DNA of 64,000 bases. Origin: Chloroflexota bacterium. GTDB lineage: Bacteria > Chloroflexota > Anaerolineae > Aggregatilineales > Phototrophicaceae. The notes under the pieces are model-generated. The model was given only the letters and a program-made list of their open reading frames with translations, had not been told where the DNA came from and did no database searches. The stretch covers positions 598,045-662,044 of the forward strand of contig JACRPS010000003.1 in the NCBI GenBank assembly GCA_016223085.1, written 5' to 3'. The first letter of the stretch is position 1. Each line of letters begins with the position of its first letter. A program made the translations under genes and the position numbers. Below, one piece after another: positions 49,016 through 57,865 of the stretch.

Positions 49016-50929
49016 TTAATCCGCCGCACCTGTAGCGGCAACGCTGCTGCCGTTGCTCGTTCCCAGCGTCAGCGTGCCGGACATGATCTCCTCGAACGTC
49101 GTGCGGTCAAGCGTTTCGCGTTCCAGCAGGAAGGCCGCCAGCGCGTCCAGCTTGTCGCGGTTCTCCTGCAAAATCGTGTAGGCGCGGTTGTAGGCCGTCT
49201 GCACGATGCGGCGTACCTCGTTGTCAATCTCCTCGGCAGCCATCTCGCTGTAGTCGCGCTGCTCGCCGATCTCGCGCCCCAGGAACACCGCGCCGCCGCC
49301 GCCGCCAAAGGTGCGCGGGCCAAGCGATTCGCTCATGCCGAACTGCGTCACCATCGCCCGCGCCAACTGCGTCGCCTGCTGCAGGTCGCTGGAAGCGCCG
49401 GTGGTCAGGCGGTTGAACACAATTTCTTCCGCCGCGCGCCCGCCCATCGCCGCCGCGATCTGGTCTTCAAATTCCTCACGCGAGCGCAGGAAGATGTCGT
49501 CTTCCGGCAGCGACATCACGTAGCCGCCCGCCCGCCCGCGCGGGATGATCGTGATCTTGTGCACCGGGTTGGCGTTTTCCAGCAGGTGATGCAGGATGGC
49601 ATGGCCGCCCTCGTGGTAGGCGATGATCTTCTTCTCTTTGTCGGTGATGACGCGCGTCTTGCGCTCCGGCCCCATGATGACACGCTCCATGCTTTCCTGC
49701 ATTTCGCTCATCCCGATGGCCTTCTTGTTGCGCCGCGCCGTCAAAATCGCTGCCTCGTTAATCAGGTTTTCCAGGTCCGCGCCGGAGAAGCCCGCCGTGA
49801 TCTTCGCCAGGGCTTCCAGGTCAACATCCGCCGCCAGCGGCTTGCCCTTGATGTGCACTTTCAGGATGTCCAGCCGGCCTTTCACATCCGGGTTATCCAT
49901 CACCACCTTGCGGTCGAAGCGGCCCGGACGCAGCAGCGCCGGGTCGAGGATGTCCGGGCGGTTGGTCGCGGCCATCACAATCACGTTGGTGCCGGTTTCA
50001 AAGCCGTCCATTTCCACCAGAATCTGGTTGAGCGTCTGTTCGCGTTCGTCGTGGCCGCCGCCCAGTCCCGCGCCCCGATGCCGGCCCACCGCATCAATTT
50101 CGTCCACAAACACGATCGCCGGCGCTTCCGCCTTGGCCCGGTCGAACAGATCACGCACGCGGGACGCGCCCACGCCAACAAACATTTCCACAAATTCCGA
50201 ACCGGAAATGCTGAAAAACGGCACACCCGCCTCGCCAGCGACCGCGCGCGCCATCAGCGTTTTACCCGTTCCGGGCGGCCCGACCATCAGCACACCTTTG
50301 GGAATACGTGCCCCCAGCCGGATGAACTTCTCCGGCTCTTTCAGGAATTCGACAATCTCTTTCAGTTCTTCCTTGGCTTCGTCTGCCCCGGCCACGTCGG
50401 AAAACGTCACCTGCGGGCGTTCCATGTCGCGTGTCACGCGGGCGCGGCTGCGGCCAAAGTTCAGCGCCTGGTCCTGCCCGGTGCGGACCGAGCGCATCAT
50501 GCGCCACAGCAGCCAGATGATGAGCAGCGTCGGGATGATGGCAATCGCCAGTTGGAAGATCAGGCCGGTGGTATTATCCCCCTGCTGCTCGGTGAACCGA
50601 ATCGAGCCAAGCTGCTCGTCGGATACGCCGAACGTCCGCAGCGCATCGAACAGGTTGGTTTCCCGTTCCTTATAATAGGTGACGGTGCTGCCGTTGCGCA
50701 GTTCAATCACCACATCCTGACCGCCGCGCACGGTGATGGCGGTCACGTTGCCCTGCTTTACATAATCGGCAAAATCGTCGAGCGAAATCCGGTTGCCGCT
50801 GGGAAAGTTATTGGGTGTGCCAAACACAAACAAAAACAGCAGCAAAATCACGGCACCCAGAATCAGCCAGAAGCGTTGTGCGTTCCGGTTGTTAAGGGGA
50901 TTGTTGTCGTTATGGTCTCGGTTATTCAC
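49016..50929 (-). CDS. ftsH: ATP-dependent zinc metalloprotease FtsH
   Basis: A membrane-bound AAA+ protease that degrades misfolded membrane proteins and some regulators. The 637-aa protein has two membrane helices (20-36 and about 122-142) around an outer domain, Walker A GPPGTGKT (217-224), Walker B VFVDEIDA (273-280), the second region of homology ([20 protein letters not shown]) and the zinc motif HEGGH (439-443). All catalytic residues are present. The start is GTG 50929, with a weak ribosome site. Length is normal. Confidence 0.96.
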   Translation of the reverse strand: MNNRDHNDNNPLNNRNAQRFWLILGAVILLLFLFVFGTPNNFPSGNRISLDDFADYVKQGNVTAITVRGGQDVVIELRNGSTVTYYKERETNLFDALRTFGVSDEQLGSIRFTEQQGDNTTGLIFQLAIAIIPTLLIIWLLWRMMRSVRTGQDQALNFGRSRARVTRDMERPQVTFSDVAGADEAKEELKEIVEFLKEPEKFIRLGARIPKGVLMVGPPGTGKTLMARAVAGEAGVPFFSISGSEFVEMFVGVGASRVRDLFDRAKAEAPAIVFVDEIDAVGRHRGAGLGGGHDEREQTLNQILVEMDGFETGTNVIVMAATNRPDILDPALLRPGRFDRKVVMDNPDVKGRLDILKVHIKGKPLAADVDLEALAKITAGFSGADLENLINEAAILTARRNKKAIGMSEMQESMERVIMGPERKTRVITDKEKKIIAYHEGGHAILHHLLENANPVHKITIIPRGRAGGYVMSLPEDDIFLRSREEFEDQIAAAMGGRAAEEIVFNRLTTGASSDLQQATQLARAMVTQFGMSESLGPRTFGGGGGAVFLGREIGEQRDYSEMAAEEIDNEVRRIVQTAYNRAYTILQENRDKLDALAAFLLERETLDRTTFEEIMSGTLTLGTSNGSSVAATGAAD

Positions 50930-51248
50930 GGAATCGGCGCAGAGGATGCCGCCAGGTGGGGTGGCATACAGGCGCCTTTATCCTTTCTACGCTAAGTCAC
51001 GTCGCTCTGTATTATAATGCGTATGTGTATGACGAGTCTAAACAGGAGGGTTATACGAACCGCCTCGCCCTAAAGGTGCTGAATCCGATGATAGCCGTCA
51101 ATGGACGGCAGGTCAATATACCAACGATAAGTCTGTGGTGAGAAACCACTTGAGCCAGGTTTCCAAACTTTCATAAATAATTTTACCAGTCCAATCCCAA
51201 TCAGTGGTAAAATCGCTGGTGTGATGCCAGAAAGCGGAAGGAACTGCT
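50930..51248. other. Intergenic region between ftsH and the FHA gene
   Basis: This divergent 319-nt spacer contains ATTATAAT at 51011-51018, which reads TATAAT on both strands and could serve both directions, and a GTGGTAAAATCGC region near 51206 that may be the -10 of the FHA gene. I see no repeat and no gene in it. Confidence 0.5.
51011..51018. promoter_or_regulatory. Symmetric -10 sequence in the ftsH upstream region
   Basis: ATTATAAT is its own reverse complement, so a TATAAT box exists on each strand. It lies 82 nt before the ftsH start. No clear -35 is found. Confidence 0.35.
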
Positions 51249-51710
51249 GTGAGCAAAGAACCTGATTACGGTTCAGACGACGACCTGCTGAAACGCGCAG
51301 CCACGCGCGGCCTGGAGGACCCCGACTTTGAGGAAGGGGAAGCGCGCTGGGGGACCGCGCACTTCAGTTCGCGCATGAATCTGCTTATCTATGTGCGGGA
51401 CGTGGACCAGCCGTTTGTGTTTGATGCCAACGCGGTTGAAGAACTGCTGCTGGGCCGCTTTGACCCAGACACGAACACATCGCCGGATATTGATTTGCAG
51501 GAATATGGTGGCGCGGACAAGGGCGTTTCCCGCAAACATGCGCTGATTGTGCGGCGGGAAGGCTCGCTGAACATTATGGATTTGGGCAGCTACAACGGCA
51601 CGTACCTCAACGGCCAGCGGCTGGTCGCGCACCAGCCACGTATCCTGCGCGACGGCGACGACCTGCGTTTGGGCCATCTGGTTCTGCATATCAAGTTCGC
51701 TCGTGCCTGA
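51249..51710 (+). CDS. FHA domain protein
   Basis: A 153-aa FHA (phosphothreonine-binding) protein. An acidic N-terminal region of about 45 residues leads to the FHA core with LLLGRFDPDTN (about 67-77), GVSRKHALI and LGSYNGTYLNGQRL. All three FHA recognition segments are present, so it should bind a phosphorylated partner. The sigma factor gene begins 41 nt after its stop, suggesting that a Ser/Thr phosphorylation signal feeds into this operon. No kinase is encoded in the window. GTG start after AAGGAA. Confidence 0.9.
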   Translation: MSKEPDYGSDDDLLKRAATRGLEDPDFEEGEARWGTAHFSSRMNLLIYVRDVDQPFVFDANAVEELLLGRFDPDTNTSPDIDLQEYGGADKGVSRKHALIVRREGSLNIMDLGSYNGTYLNGQRLVAHQPRILRDGDDLRLGHLVLHIKFARA

Positions 51711-51717
51711 TCTGCGC

Positions 51718-51723
51718 TATAAT
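51718..51723 (+). promoter_or_regulatory. Putative -10 box before the sigma factor gene
   Basis: TATAAT lies 28 nt before the GTG start. The -35 region is poor, so the gene may have its own weak promoter as well as read-through from the FHA gene. Confidence 0.4.
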
Positions 51724-51751
51724 CCCATCTTTACTGGTTCTTGAATCGTCT

Positions 51752-52438
51752 GTGACCAGACCGGACGAGTATTTTATTCTTTCCATGATTGAACGCACGA
51801 ACGAACAGTGGTTGTCTGACCTGACCGGCCCGCCGGAAGTCCAGGCGCCCGCGCTCGAAGACCTGCGCCAGCGCCTCCAGCGGGGCATCTTTTATTACCT
51901 CAGCCGCGAACGCAGTGATTTGTCCCATCTTGCCACCCACGAACTGAATCACATGGCGGAAGACCTGGCGCAGGATGCCACCCTGCGGGTGATCGCCAAC
52001 CTCGACAGTTTCCGGGGGGACAGCCGTTTCACCACCTGGGCGACCAAAATCGCGGTGCGGCTGGCGATCAGCGACCTGCGCCGTGCGCGCTACAAGGATT
52101 TCAGTCTGGATGGCCTGACCGCCGAAGGGGACACCCTACCCGCCACCAGCGATGCGCTCGCCAGCAACCACTCCCCCAACCCCGAACATGCCACCGAACG
52201 CTCGGATGTGATGCTCAAGATTGACCGCGCGCTTGATGAAGCCCTGACCGAGCGCCAGCGTCAGGCGTTGACGGCGGTGGCGCTCCAGGATGTGCCGCTG
52301 GAAATTGTGGCGGAACGCATGGGTACCAACCGCAACGCCCTGTACAAGCTGCTGCACGACGCCCGCCGCAAACTGCGCCAGCATCTGGAAGCGCAGGGGC
52401 TGTCTACCGACTATATGCTGAAGCTGTTTGAAGACTAA
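51752..52438 (+). CDS. ECF-type RNA polymerase sigma factor
   Basis: A 228-aa sigma-70 family factor of the extracytoplasmic-function type. Region 2 lies at about 60-115 (EDLAQDATLRVIANLDSF, then RFTTWATKIAVRLAISDLRR) and region 4 at about 160-215 (LTERQRQALTAVALQDVPLE, then IAERMGTNRNALYKLLHDARRKL). It follows an FHA gene and precedes a small Cys-rich gene with a zinc anti-sigma signature, then trxB. The arrangement resembles disulfide-stress sigma systems such as SigR-RsrA of Streptomyces. GTG 51752 was used; ATG 51785 is an alternative start. Confidence 0.9.
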   Translation: MTRPDEYFILSMIERTNEQWLSDLTGPPEVQAPALEDLRQRLQRGIFYYLSRERSDLSHLATHELNHMAEDLAQDATLRVIANLDSFRGDSRFTTWATKIAVRLAISDLRRARYKDFSLDGLTAEGDTLPATSDALASNHSPNPEHATERSDVMLKIDRALDEALTERQRQALTAVALQDVPLEIVAERMGTNRNALYKLLHDARRKLRQHLEAQGLSTDYMLKLFED

Positions 52439-52506
52439 ACCTGCATGTAAGAACGCCCTACCTGCACTCGTCCTATATGTGGAGTAGGAAGAAGCGAGCA
52501 CGGCTT

Positions 52507-52767
52507 ATGGCGCTACACGAAGACGAACTGCGAAAGCTCATTAACTGTATCGTCACGTCCCACCAGGATGACTGTCTGGACTGTGAAAGCTGTGGCCAGC
52601 AGTTGGATTGTCTGGCGGAACTGGTGGCCCAGGGTCGCTCGCTGGATGACCTGATGCCGGAAGTGACAACGCACCTGTGCTGCTGCCGGGATTGTTTTGA
52701 AGAATTCGAAGCGCTGGTTGCCATCCTGCGCGCTGAACAGGGCGGCCAACTCGATATCAGCGGTTGA
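52507..52767 (+). CDS. Cys-rich putative zinc anti-sigma factor
   Basis: An 86-aa acidic protein with eight or nine cysteines. THLCCCRDC contains H-x3-C-x2-C (H56, C60, C63), the zinc anti-sigma (ZAS) signature, preceded by CLDCESCGQQLDC, which gives further thiols. ZAS proteins hold their sigma factor until oxidation expels zinc. Its position directly after an ECF sigma gene supports that role. It has no membrane segment, so it should be a soluble thiol sensor as RsrA is. The start may instead be ATG 52477 (ten residues longer). Confidence 0.7.
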   Translation: MALHEDELRKLINCIVTSHQDDCLDCESCGQQLDCLAELVAQGRSLDDLMPEVTTHLCCCRDCFEEFEALVAILRAEQGGQLDISG

Positions 52768-52844
52768 CAACCCGTGTCATCCGACCCCTGCTCAAACGAC
52801 GGACAAAGGCCTGCTCAGTTAAAACCATCATTCGAGGTTAGACC

Positions 52845-53822
52845 ATGCAACGAGAACGTGTTGTTATTATCGGCTCCGGCCCTGCCGGCCTGACTGCCGC
52901 CATCTATACCGCGCGGGCGCAGCTTGGCACGGTCGTCATCACCGGCAAGCTGCTCGGCGGCCAGATCGCTACCACCCACGAAGTTGAAAATTTCCCCGGC
53001 TTTCCCAATGGCACAACCGGCCCGGAACTGGTCGAAAATATGAAGCAGCAGGCGGAACGGTTTGGCGCGAAATTTGTATATGACAGTGTAACATCGGTAG
53101 ACTTTACCAAAGGCTCGCCCTTCCTGGTAAAAACCGACAATGAAGAATACCTGGCTGACGCCGTGATTGTCACCATCGGCGCGAACCCACGCACGCTGGA
53201 CATCCCCGGCGAAAAAGAATTCACCGGGCGCGGCGTGAGTTACTGCGCCACCTGCGATGGCTTCTTCTTCCGGGGCAAGGACATTATCGTCGTGGGCGGC
53301 GGCGACTCGGCGCTCCAGGAAGGTATCTTCCTGACGAAGTTCGCCCGGTCGGTCAACATCGTCCACCGCCGCAGCGAACTGCGCGCCAGCGCGGCGCTGC
53401 AAACCCGTGCCTTCGCCAACCCCAAGATTCGGTTCACCTGGGACACGGTCGTCGAAGCGGTGAAGGGCAACGAAAACGGCGTGGTCACGGCGGCCACGCT
53501 GCGCAACGTCAAAACCAACGAGGTCTATGATACGCCAGTAGATGGCGTGTTTATCTTCATTGGTTACGACCCTAACAGCGCCGTGTTTGGTGACCAGTTG
53601 GAAACCGACGCCACCGGCTACGTGAAGATTGACCACCTGCATCACACCAGCGTCGAGGGGGTGTTTGCGGCGGGCGAAATCCACGACAGCATCTTCCGGC
53701 AGGCCATCACGGCGGCGGGGGACGGCTGCAAGGCTGCCCTGTCCGCGATTAACTGGCTGGGCGTGCGCGAACCGATTCTACAAAAGCTGGACGAGAGCGA
53801 ACCGGCGACGGCAAGAGCATAA
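52845..53822 (+). CDS. trxB: Thioredoxin-disulfide reductase
   Basis: A flavoprotein that passes electrons from NADPH to thioredoxin. The 325-aa protein has the FAD motif IGSGPAGLTAA, the redox pair CATC (134-137), the NADPH motif VVGGGDSALQEG and the C-terminal FAD segment VEGVFAAGEIHD. In place of the usual GDV, it reads GEI. Length is normal. A GAGG site precedes ATG. The gene is next to the sigma/anti-sigma pair, so it is a likely target of that sigma factor, as trxB is of SigR; this is an inference. Confidence 0.95.
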   Translation: MQRERVVIIGSGPAGLTAAIYTARAQLGTVVITGKLLGGQIATTHEVENFPGFPNGTTGPELVENMKQQAERFGAKFVYDSVTSVDFTKGSPFLVKTDNEEYLADAVIVTIGANPRTLDIPGEKEFTGRGVSYCATCDGFFFRGKDIIVVGGGDSALQEGIFLTKFARSVNIVHRRSELRASAALQTRAFANPKIRFTWDTVVEAVKGNENGVVTAATLRNVKTNEVYDTPVDGVFIFIGYDPNSAVFGDQLETDATGYVKIDHLHHTSVEGVFAAGEIHDSIFRQAITAAGDGCKAALSAINWLGVREPILQKLDESEPATARA

Positions 53823-53832
53823 GTGTGCCCAC

Positions 53833-53857
53833 AAAGGGAGGGTAATTCCCTCCCTTT
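53833..53857. terminator. Bidirectional terminator
   Basis: A perfect 10-bp stem AAAGGGAGGG / CCCTCCCTTT with loop TAATT lies between convergent trxB and the minus-strand ATPase gene. The T-runs are short (3 nt). Confidence 0.55.
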
Positions 53858-53860
53858 CCC

Positions 53861-55084
53861 TCAGGTCTGCACCACCCACTCGCTCTCGATTGAATGCATA
53901 ATGCTGCTGATCAAATCACGTACAGTTGGATCCTCTTTATCCGCCTGGTATAGTCTTTCCCGAATTTCGGTTACGCCATCTTTGGATAGGGGTCTGACAT
54001 TGTACCCTGCCCAGCTATAGATCGCGCTGATCCGGTAAATCAGGTTCTCGATGTCGGCATGGGTCATTTCCGGCATTTCAACTTTCGCGCCTTTCCACCG
54101 GCTGTAAAGCGCGGGTTCGGCCTCCCTCAGCCGATCTTCCAGGAAATCCCCTGTTGAAGCCAGCACAAGCGCAATGGCTGGATATTGTCGGTTTGATTGT
54201 TCAAGATCGTCGTGAAACTCGCGTAGGCGTGTTAAAACCGGCTCCAAATTATTCTTAAACTCAGCTTTCAACGCCTCCAGCTCATCCCCCAGAATCACGA
54301 CTGTTTTGAATCCAGCCTGTTTGAACAGCTTAAAGAGAATATCGGTCAGGATACCCTCTTGAGACATTTTCCGGGCAAGTTCTTCAAATCGCGCGTTGCG
54401 GGTTGGATGCTGCGCGACTTCAGTAAAGGCGTCTACAAATTCAAGGCGATTCTGGTCAGTTTCCGTACCGGCGAATGTGACCTGTTGAGCGACTGCTGGG
54501 GGCAGCTTCACAAATTTGAGAAGGCCCCCGATCAGTTGAGCAATCGCATGGACTAAATCATCCAACAGAATGCTTAACAACGCTGGTTGATATGCGACAA
54601 TCACCCCGGTGATCGTTGCCAGAATGAGATTCCTGGTGATTTCTCGCACTTCGTAGGGGGAGGCTTGACGATGTTCCTCTTTCACGGAATCGGTAATCCG
54701 ATCATAAGTGGCACGGAATACTTCTTGATAAGGTCCACCTTCCCGTAGATGCAGTCCCCGCATGACATAAAACTGAAATTCATGCGGTTGCCGCATTTTG
54801 CCCAAATCAACCAGGCTTAAGACGACATCCGGGTTTTCTTTTTCGACAAGCTGCTCGTGCAGGTAAGCAATCATGTGCGATTTGCCGGAGCCGAAAGGGC
54901 CGGTGATGATTCGCAGAATGACACTCTCGGACTGCGAGAGGCTGAAGATTTCCTTTAAGATCCTGTTGGCTTTACGCTCAAATTCAGCGCCTAACGTGAT
55001 CTCTTTTACGTGCCCCTTGGGTACGTTCTTGCTTTTCAGAATACTGATGAGCCGTGTATAGGTGCCCCGAATGTCGCTGCTCAT
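53861..55084 (-). CDS. P-loop ATPase, BrxD/DUF2791-like
   Basis: A 407-aa ATPase with Walker A GPFGSGKSH (62-70), Walker B VVILGDE (262-268) and a sensor segment ALVLASTGDFLEDR. The fold type and the N-terminal block (AEFERKANRILKEIFSL) resemble ATP-binding proteins of the DUF2791/BrxD group, some of which belong to phage-defence loci; this is a motif-level guess. An unusual hydrophobic stretch at about 151-192 (LILATITGVIVAYQPALLSI) suggests membrane contact. It is 17 nt downstream of a membrane winged-helix protein gene. The pair is AT-richer than the flanks. Confidence 0.7.
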   Translation of the reverse strand: MSSDIRGTYTRLISILKSKNVPKGHVKEITLGAEFERKANRILKEIFSLSQSESVILRIITGPFGSGKSHMIAYLHEQLVEKENPDVVLSLVDLGKMRQPHEFQFYVMRGLHLREGGPYQEVFRATYDRITDSVKEEHRQASPYEVREITRNLILATITGVIVAYQPALLSILLDDLVHAIAQLIGGLLKFVKLPPAVAQQVTFAGTETDQNRLEFVDAFTEVAQHPTRNARFEELARKMSQEGILTDILFKLFKQAGFKTVVILGDELEALKAEFKNNLEPVLTRLREFHDDLEQSNRQYPAIALVLASTGDFLEDRLREAEPALYSRWKGAKVEMPEMTHADIENLIYRISAIYSWAGYNVRPLSKDGVTEIRERLYQADKEDPTVRDLISSIMHSIESEWVVQT

Positions 55085-55101
55085 ACAACCTCCGCCAAAC
55101 G

Positions 55102-55851
55102 TTACAGATTCATCTTGACCGTATAGCCCTTAATCCCGCGCACTTCTTCCAACTTAATCTTTGACGGATATTTACGCTTTAACGCGATAATCGTCCTGTC
55201 CAGTTCCGAAACTGGAAGCGGCGACCCGCGTCGGTTAAGTTCAGCAGCCATAGCTTGTACCGGCACATAAACACGCGCCCCACCATCCAGGATCCTACAC
55301 GCCTGGTATAGATCATATAGAAATTGGAATTGCTCTCGATCTTCTGCTTTGATGACAACATCAGGTTCGTCAACAGGAGGTAAAACGGGTGGGGGTTGGG
55401 GGCCACGACCTCTTGGAGGGTGGGTTTCAGGACGATCTGGCACGGAAGGCGGCGATGGCGGAACCACGACGCGCTCCGGCGCGGGTCGCTGCGCTTGATA
55501 AATGATAAACGCTGCCGCAGCGCCTATCCCCGCCAGTAACAGCAGGAGAAGATTATCGCTCGTGTTGTTGGTCGTTTCGTTTGAAGGGGTATCCGTTGCC
55601 ATAGGAGCGCCAGTTGGTGGGGCAGCAGTCATATTTTCAATTGCTGCCGGGGTTCCAGGTTGGGGCGAAGTCTGCGCCTCGGAGATTGATCGGGTTGCTG
55701 GTGGCGGGGTTTCGCTGGCGGGCTGAGGCGAAACTTGCGACTCGACGGCAGGGGGCGTTGCAGGCACCAGGGGTTCAGGCTGAGCAGTGCCCAGATCACC
55801 CACCGCCACCCCTAATAACACGATACCCCATACAACAGCCCGTTTTGTCAC
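55102..55851 (-). CDS. Single-pass membrane protein with cytoplasmic winged-helix-like domain
   Basis: A 249-aa protein. A signal-like N terminus (about 1-24) is followed by a Pro/Thr/Ser-rich outer region (25-97), a membrane helix (about 100-118: LLLLLLAGIGAAAAFIIY), a Pro-rich cytoplasmic linker (120-165) and a compact C-terminal domain (about 170-249). The last part (FQFLYDLYQACRILDGG, then LPVSELDRTIIALKRKYP) looks like a winged helix. I do not know this family. It is the first gene of a two-gene unit with the ATPase, so the helix may bind the ATPase or DNA at the membrane. Confidence 0.65.
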   Translation of the reverse strand: MTKRAVVWGIVLLGVAVGDLGTAQPEPLVPATPPAVESQVSPQPASETPPPATRSISEAQTSPQPGTPAAIENMTAAPPTGAPMATDTPSNETTNNTSDNLLLLLLAGIGAAAAFIIYQAQRPAPERVVVPPSPPSVPDRPETHPPRGRGPQPPPVLPPVDEPDVVIKAEDREQFQFLYDLYQACRILDGGARVYVPVQAMAAELNRRGSPLPVSELDRTIIALKRKYPSKIKLEEVRGIKGYTVKMNL

Positions 55852-56240
55852 CGTTTATTCTCATCTACTACCCTAAGCCACCAGCCGAAAGAAATTCCCT
55901 GCAACCTCCCCCCCTCTCCATTGATGCAATTGAACTGTTAACTACGGATAACGATTGTAGGGGCGTAGCGGTGCTACGCCCTGGACGAACCAGCGGTTCG
56001 CCTCTACAGATTTCCGTGTTAATTTATAAAAGAGCATCAAGGGGAGGTCGTTGAAAAATTTCGGATGCTTGCTTAGTCCTTAATGATAGGGATGATTCTA
56101 CACTGATATTATTATCTATAATATCCCATAAATGGAGGACATTTCGGTTAACCAACTGCCTTCAAGCTCTGGAGACTTGCCGCAATTTACGGTACACTAG
56201 CGTCCGTTACATTCGTCACAAAGGTGGAGGCGCTGGAAGC
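55852..56240. other. Intergenic region with compound repeat and promoter-like sequence
   Basis: This 389-nt divergent gap contains the second compound repeat (55957-56007) and an AT-rich stretch with TATAAT at 56117-56122, about 120 nt before the next gene. I see no gene in it. Confidence 0.55.
55957..56007. repeat. Compound two-hairpin repeat, copy B
   Basis: The outer ends GTAGGGGC and GCCTCTAC pair around two hairpins, CGTAGC...GCTACG and CGAACC...GGTTCG. The layout is the same as copy A at 45682-45732 with changed bases in both stems. Confidence 0.75.
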
Positions 56241-56642
56241 ATGGCAACGGATGCGCGGACGTGGTTCTACACCACCCCGGAACCCCGTCCTTATTTTATT
56301 GAAGAACGTGTGAACCATACTCTCTGGAAGAACCGCCTGCAGGGGCTTTCGATGTCCTGTGTTCAGGCCACCGCACCGATTAAAATGGAGGGTGTGTGGA
56401 ACGGGATGCCGGTCCAGTTTGAATGGCAGCCGGGGAAATATTTCATCCTGCGTTCCGGGCGCGAAGTGAAAGAATTGATCGGCGTGCTGCGCCAGATTTT
56501 GATGATGCGTCCGGCGCTGGCCTACACCGACACCAACGGCCTGTTCACGGTTGAATGGCACACCGATGGTGGCGCCAGACGCTGGCAGGAAGTGAAGGGC
56601 AACCCCGAATACCAGGGCGCGCGTCGCCTGCGGAAAGATTAA
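56241..56642 (+). CDS. Hypothetical protein
   Basis: A 133-aa soluble protein that I do not recognise. It has a mixed alpha/beta character with aromatic residues (ARTWFYTTPEPRPYFIEERV, later FEWQPGKYFILRSGREVKEL) and a basic C terminus. No signal peptide, membrane helix or metal site is visible. GGAGG lies about 10 nt before ATG. It is divergent from the ATPase/membrane winged-helix pair and convergent with the PASTA protein gene, so it is probably a single-gene transcript. Confidence 0.6.
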   Translation: MATDARTWFYTTPEPRPYFIEERVNHTLWKNRLQGLSMSCVQATAPIKMEGVWNGMPVQFEWQPGKYFILRSGREVKELIGVLRQILMMRPALAYTDTNGLFTVEWHTDGGARRWQEVKGNPEYQGARRLRKD

Positions 56643-56668
56643 TCTTCGATTTCTGCTGTTGTATCCTC

Positions 56669-56697
56669 GTAGGGGCGAACCGGCGGTTCGCCCCTAC
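56669..56697. repeat. GTAGGG palindrome, copy 16
   Basis: Perfect arms GTAGGGGCGAACCG / CGGTTCGCCCCTAC around a G; class CGAACYG, between convergent genes. Confidence 0.9.
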
Positions 56698-56722
56698 CGC
56701 CATCAGCGATTAGCCAGCCACC

Positions 56723-57775
56723 CTACCGTGGCATCACGCAGATCGTCAGCCGGCCCGCCACCGCTGCCGGGCAGGAACGCGCCACGCCATCACTGCTGTT
56801 CACGCCAAAATCCGCCGCCCAGAAAATCACGCTTGGGCCCACGTCCAGCCACGCGATGACCTCGCAGGGCTGCGGCGGCTGTTCGCTGCCGGGGCTGCTG
56901 TTGGTGAACAGCAGGCATTGGCCGGGGGCCAGCCGCCTGATGTCCGCCACCGGGCTGATGTTCGAGCCATACAGGGTTGGGTCGGCTACATTCACGGCTG
57001 CGCCCAGCGGGGGAACGTAGTTGTTGCTGACCGAAAAACCGTCCAGTGCCATCCACTGGTTATCCGACTGGTTGATGATCGCAAGATGCTCCGGCGTGTA
57101 GGCGAAGTATACGTACTGCGTGGCATCGCTGGCCGCGCCACCCGCCACGTAAAATTCGCACCGGCCCGGATTGGCGACCGCGCATGTGGCGCGCTGCAGG
57201 CCGTCCTGGAACACGCCAAACTGCGTCGTGCCGCCCGCCCCCGTCCAGAAGTGTTCGGCAGCGTCGTTGGTGGTCATCCACTGCACGTTGCCACATTCCG
57301 GCATATCCTTGCCGCTGCCGCGCCCAACCGACCACACCTGGCCGCAGTCGCCCGCTGCCAGACCGCCACCCCACCGTGCCGCCGCGAACGTCGCGCCGTT
57401 CCCATCCAGCGCGCGGAACACCAGCCCGGCCAGATTCAGCGTGCCGCCGGTGTTGTTGACCAGCGTCAGGTCGTTGTCGTCATAGATCAGCAGCACGTTG
57501 GGCGACCGCAGTACGTTCACGTCTATGGCAGTGCCCGGCGCGGCGGTTTGCCCGGCAGGGATAGACTGCCCGCTGATGCTGTTCTGCGGCAACCCGGACT
57601 CAGCCATCCAGCCCTGGTTGTTCTCTGCGCCCAGCTTCAGCCCCAGGCGGTTGAGCTGCGCCGCCGCCTGCGGCACGCTTAGGCCGGTCAGGTCGGGCAC
57701 GGTCACGTCCTGCGCGGCGACCGCACCCACAAAAACGAGCAGACAGATAAGGATGAAGAAAGACTTGCGAATCAT
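56723..57775 (-). CDS. Secreted PASTA-domain protein
   Basis: A 350-aa exported protein. A signal peptide (cleavage after VAA near 21) precedes one PASTA domain (about 24-92: VPDLTGLSVPQAAAQLNRLG, then SGQSIPAGQTAAPGTAIDV). PASTA domains bind peptidoglycan fragments or beta-lactams in kinases and penicillin-binding proteins, but here no such domain follows. The remainder has a beta-rich, Cys-containing region (C144, C161 and others) similar to lamin-tail/choice-of-anchor-like modules; that is uncertain. It is probably an envelope-binding structural protein. Confidence 0.78.
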   Translation of the reverse strand: MIRKSFFILICLLVFVGAVAAQDVTVPDLTGLSVPQAAAQLNRLGLKLGAENNQGWMAESGLPQNSISGQSIPAGQTAAPGTAIDVNVLRSPNVLLIYDDNDLTLVNNTGGTLNLAGLVFRALDGNGATFAAARWGGGLAAGDCGQVWSVGRGSGKDMPECGNVQWMTTNDAAEHFWTGAGGTTQFGVFQDGLQRATCAVANPGRCEFYVAGGAASDATQYVYFAYTPEHLAIINQSDNQWMALDGFSVSNNYVPPLGAAVNVADPTLYGSNISPVADIRRLAPGQCLLFTNSSPGSEQPPQPCEVIAWLDVGPSVIFWAADFGVNSSDGVARSCPAAVAGRLTICVMPR

Positions 57776-57818
57776 GTTTCACACTCACCGGGTATAAAAA
57801 CTTCGGGTCTATCTGTAC

Positions 57819-57824
57819 TATAAT
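57819..57824 (+). promoter_or_regulatory. Putative -10 box of the vapBC-coaBC unit
   Basis: TATAAT lies 42 nt before the antitoxin start. No good -35 is visible. Confidence 0.4.
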
Positions 57825-57865
57825 CGGGGTTATGGAAATTGGACAATAGGACAAGGGTTAAGACG

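Noticed and set aside
51053-51141. Short open frame between ftsH and the FHA gene
   Set aside because: It has no ribosome site and overlaps promoter-like sequence; coding evidence is absent.
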